Below, in pieces: positions 21,634 to 21,643 of a stretch of DNA of 21,643 bases (positions within the stretch are counted from its first letter, which is position 1; every line of letters begins with the position of its first letter). The stretch covers positions 1 to 21,643 of the forward strand of contig JBBUDB010000013.1 in NCBI GenBank assembly GCA_038057515.1. Direction: 5' to 3'. The translations under genes and the position numbers were made by a program. This stretch comes from DATJQA01 sp038057515 (GTDB lineage Bacteria; Patescibacteriota; Minisyncoccia; UBA6257; 2-01-FULL-56-20). The notes under the pieces were generated by a model, which saw only the letters and a program-made list of their open reading frames with translations, did not search any database and was not told where the DNA came from.

Positions 21634-21643
21634 AATCGTTAAT

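Overview
The window looks like part of a Patescibacteria (Candidate Phyla Radiation, Parcubacteria-like) genome. This is inferred from several things. Genes are compact, mostly on the minus strand, with few Shine-Dalgarno sites. Several promoters sit so close to the start codon that the mRNAs should be leaderless. Transketolase is split into two genes. There are secreted proteins of a style common in that group: a CPDGSYV...PNCEF cysteine motif, a coiled coil directly behind a signal peptide, and a coiled-coil lytic transglycosylase. TGA is used as an ordinary stop (metG, the PfkB kinase gene, the 210-aa membrane protein gene), so this is not the TGA=Gly code of Gracilibacteria. G+C looks to be in the high 50s by eye. 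One run of exactly 100 N (3957-4056) is a scaffold gap.

Layout, left to right. 1-2709: leuS (minus, runs off the left edge), carrying a complete serine-hydrolase domain inserted in its editing domain. 2771-3073: small MazG-like NTP pyrophosphohydrolase (plus). 3054-3893: tatD (minus). Then the N gap. 4066-6540: metG behind an AI-2E-type permease gene. 6541-6740: intergenic stretch with a large fold-back. 6741-9480: M16 peptidase behind a coiled-coil lytic transglycosylase. 9633-10295: rplY (bL25). 10296-10615: hairpin-rich intergenic stretch leading into a stand-alone small secreted-protein gene on the plus strand (10616-11017) with a consensus promoter, strong Shine-Dalgarno and strong terminator. 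11073-14315: PfkB-family kinase, a 417-aa unknown protein and class II aldolase as a tight operon. 14599-18287: rpiB, rpe, transketolase N half, a membrane-anchored protein and transketolase C half. 18383-20395: a 670-aa exported multidomain protein. 20552-21583: gap.

Functionally, the right half is a central-carbon block. RpiB, Rpe and the split transketolase form the non-oxidative pentose-phosphate branch; the kinase, aldolase and GAPDH feed lower glycolysis. The left half is translation (leuS, metG, rplY), nucleic-acid/nucleotide housekeeping (tatD, MazG-like) and envelope work (lytic transglycosylase, M16 peptidase, permease).

Most unusual points: (1) an alpha/beta serine hydrolase with an apparently intact triad embedded in the LeuRS CP1 domain; (2) short period-7 tandem repeats, each with a different consensus, just upstream of four start codons; (3) palindromic inserts kept in frame inside a sugar kinase and transketolase; (4) three fold-back or hairpin-rich intergenic stretches that are not simple terminators; (5) an unrecognised 417-aa protein between a sugar kinase and aldolase.
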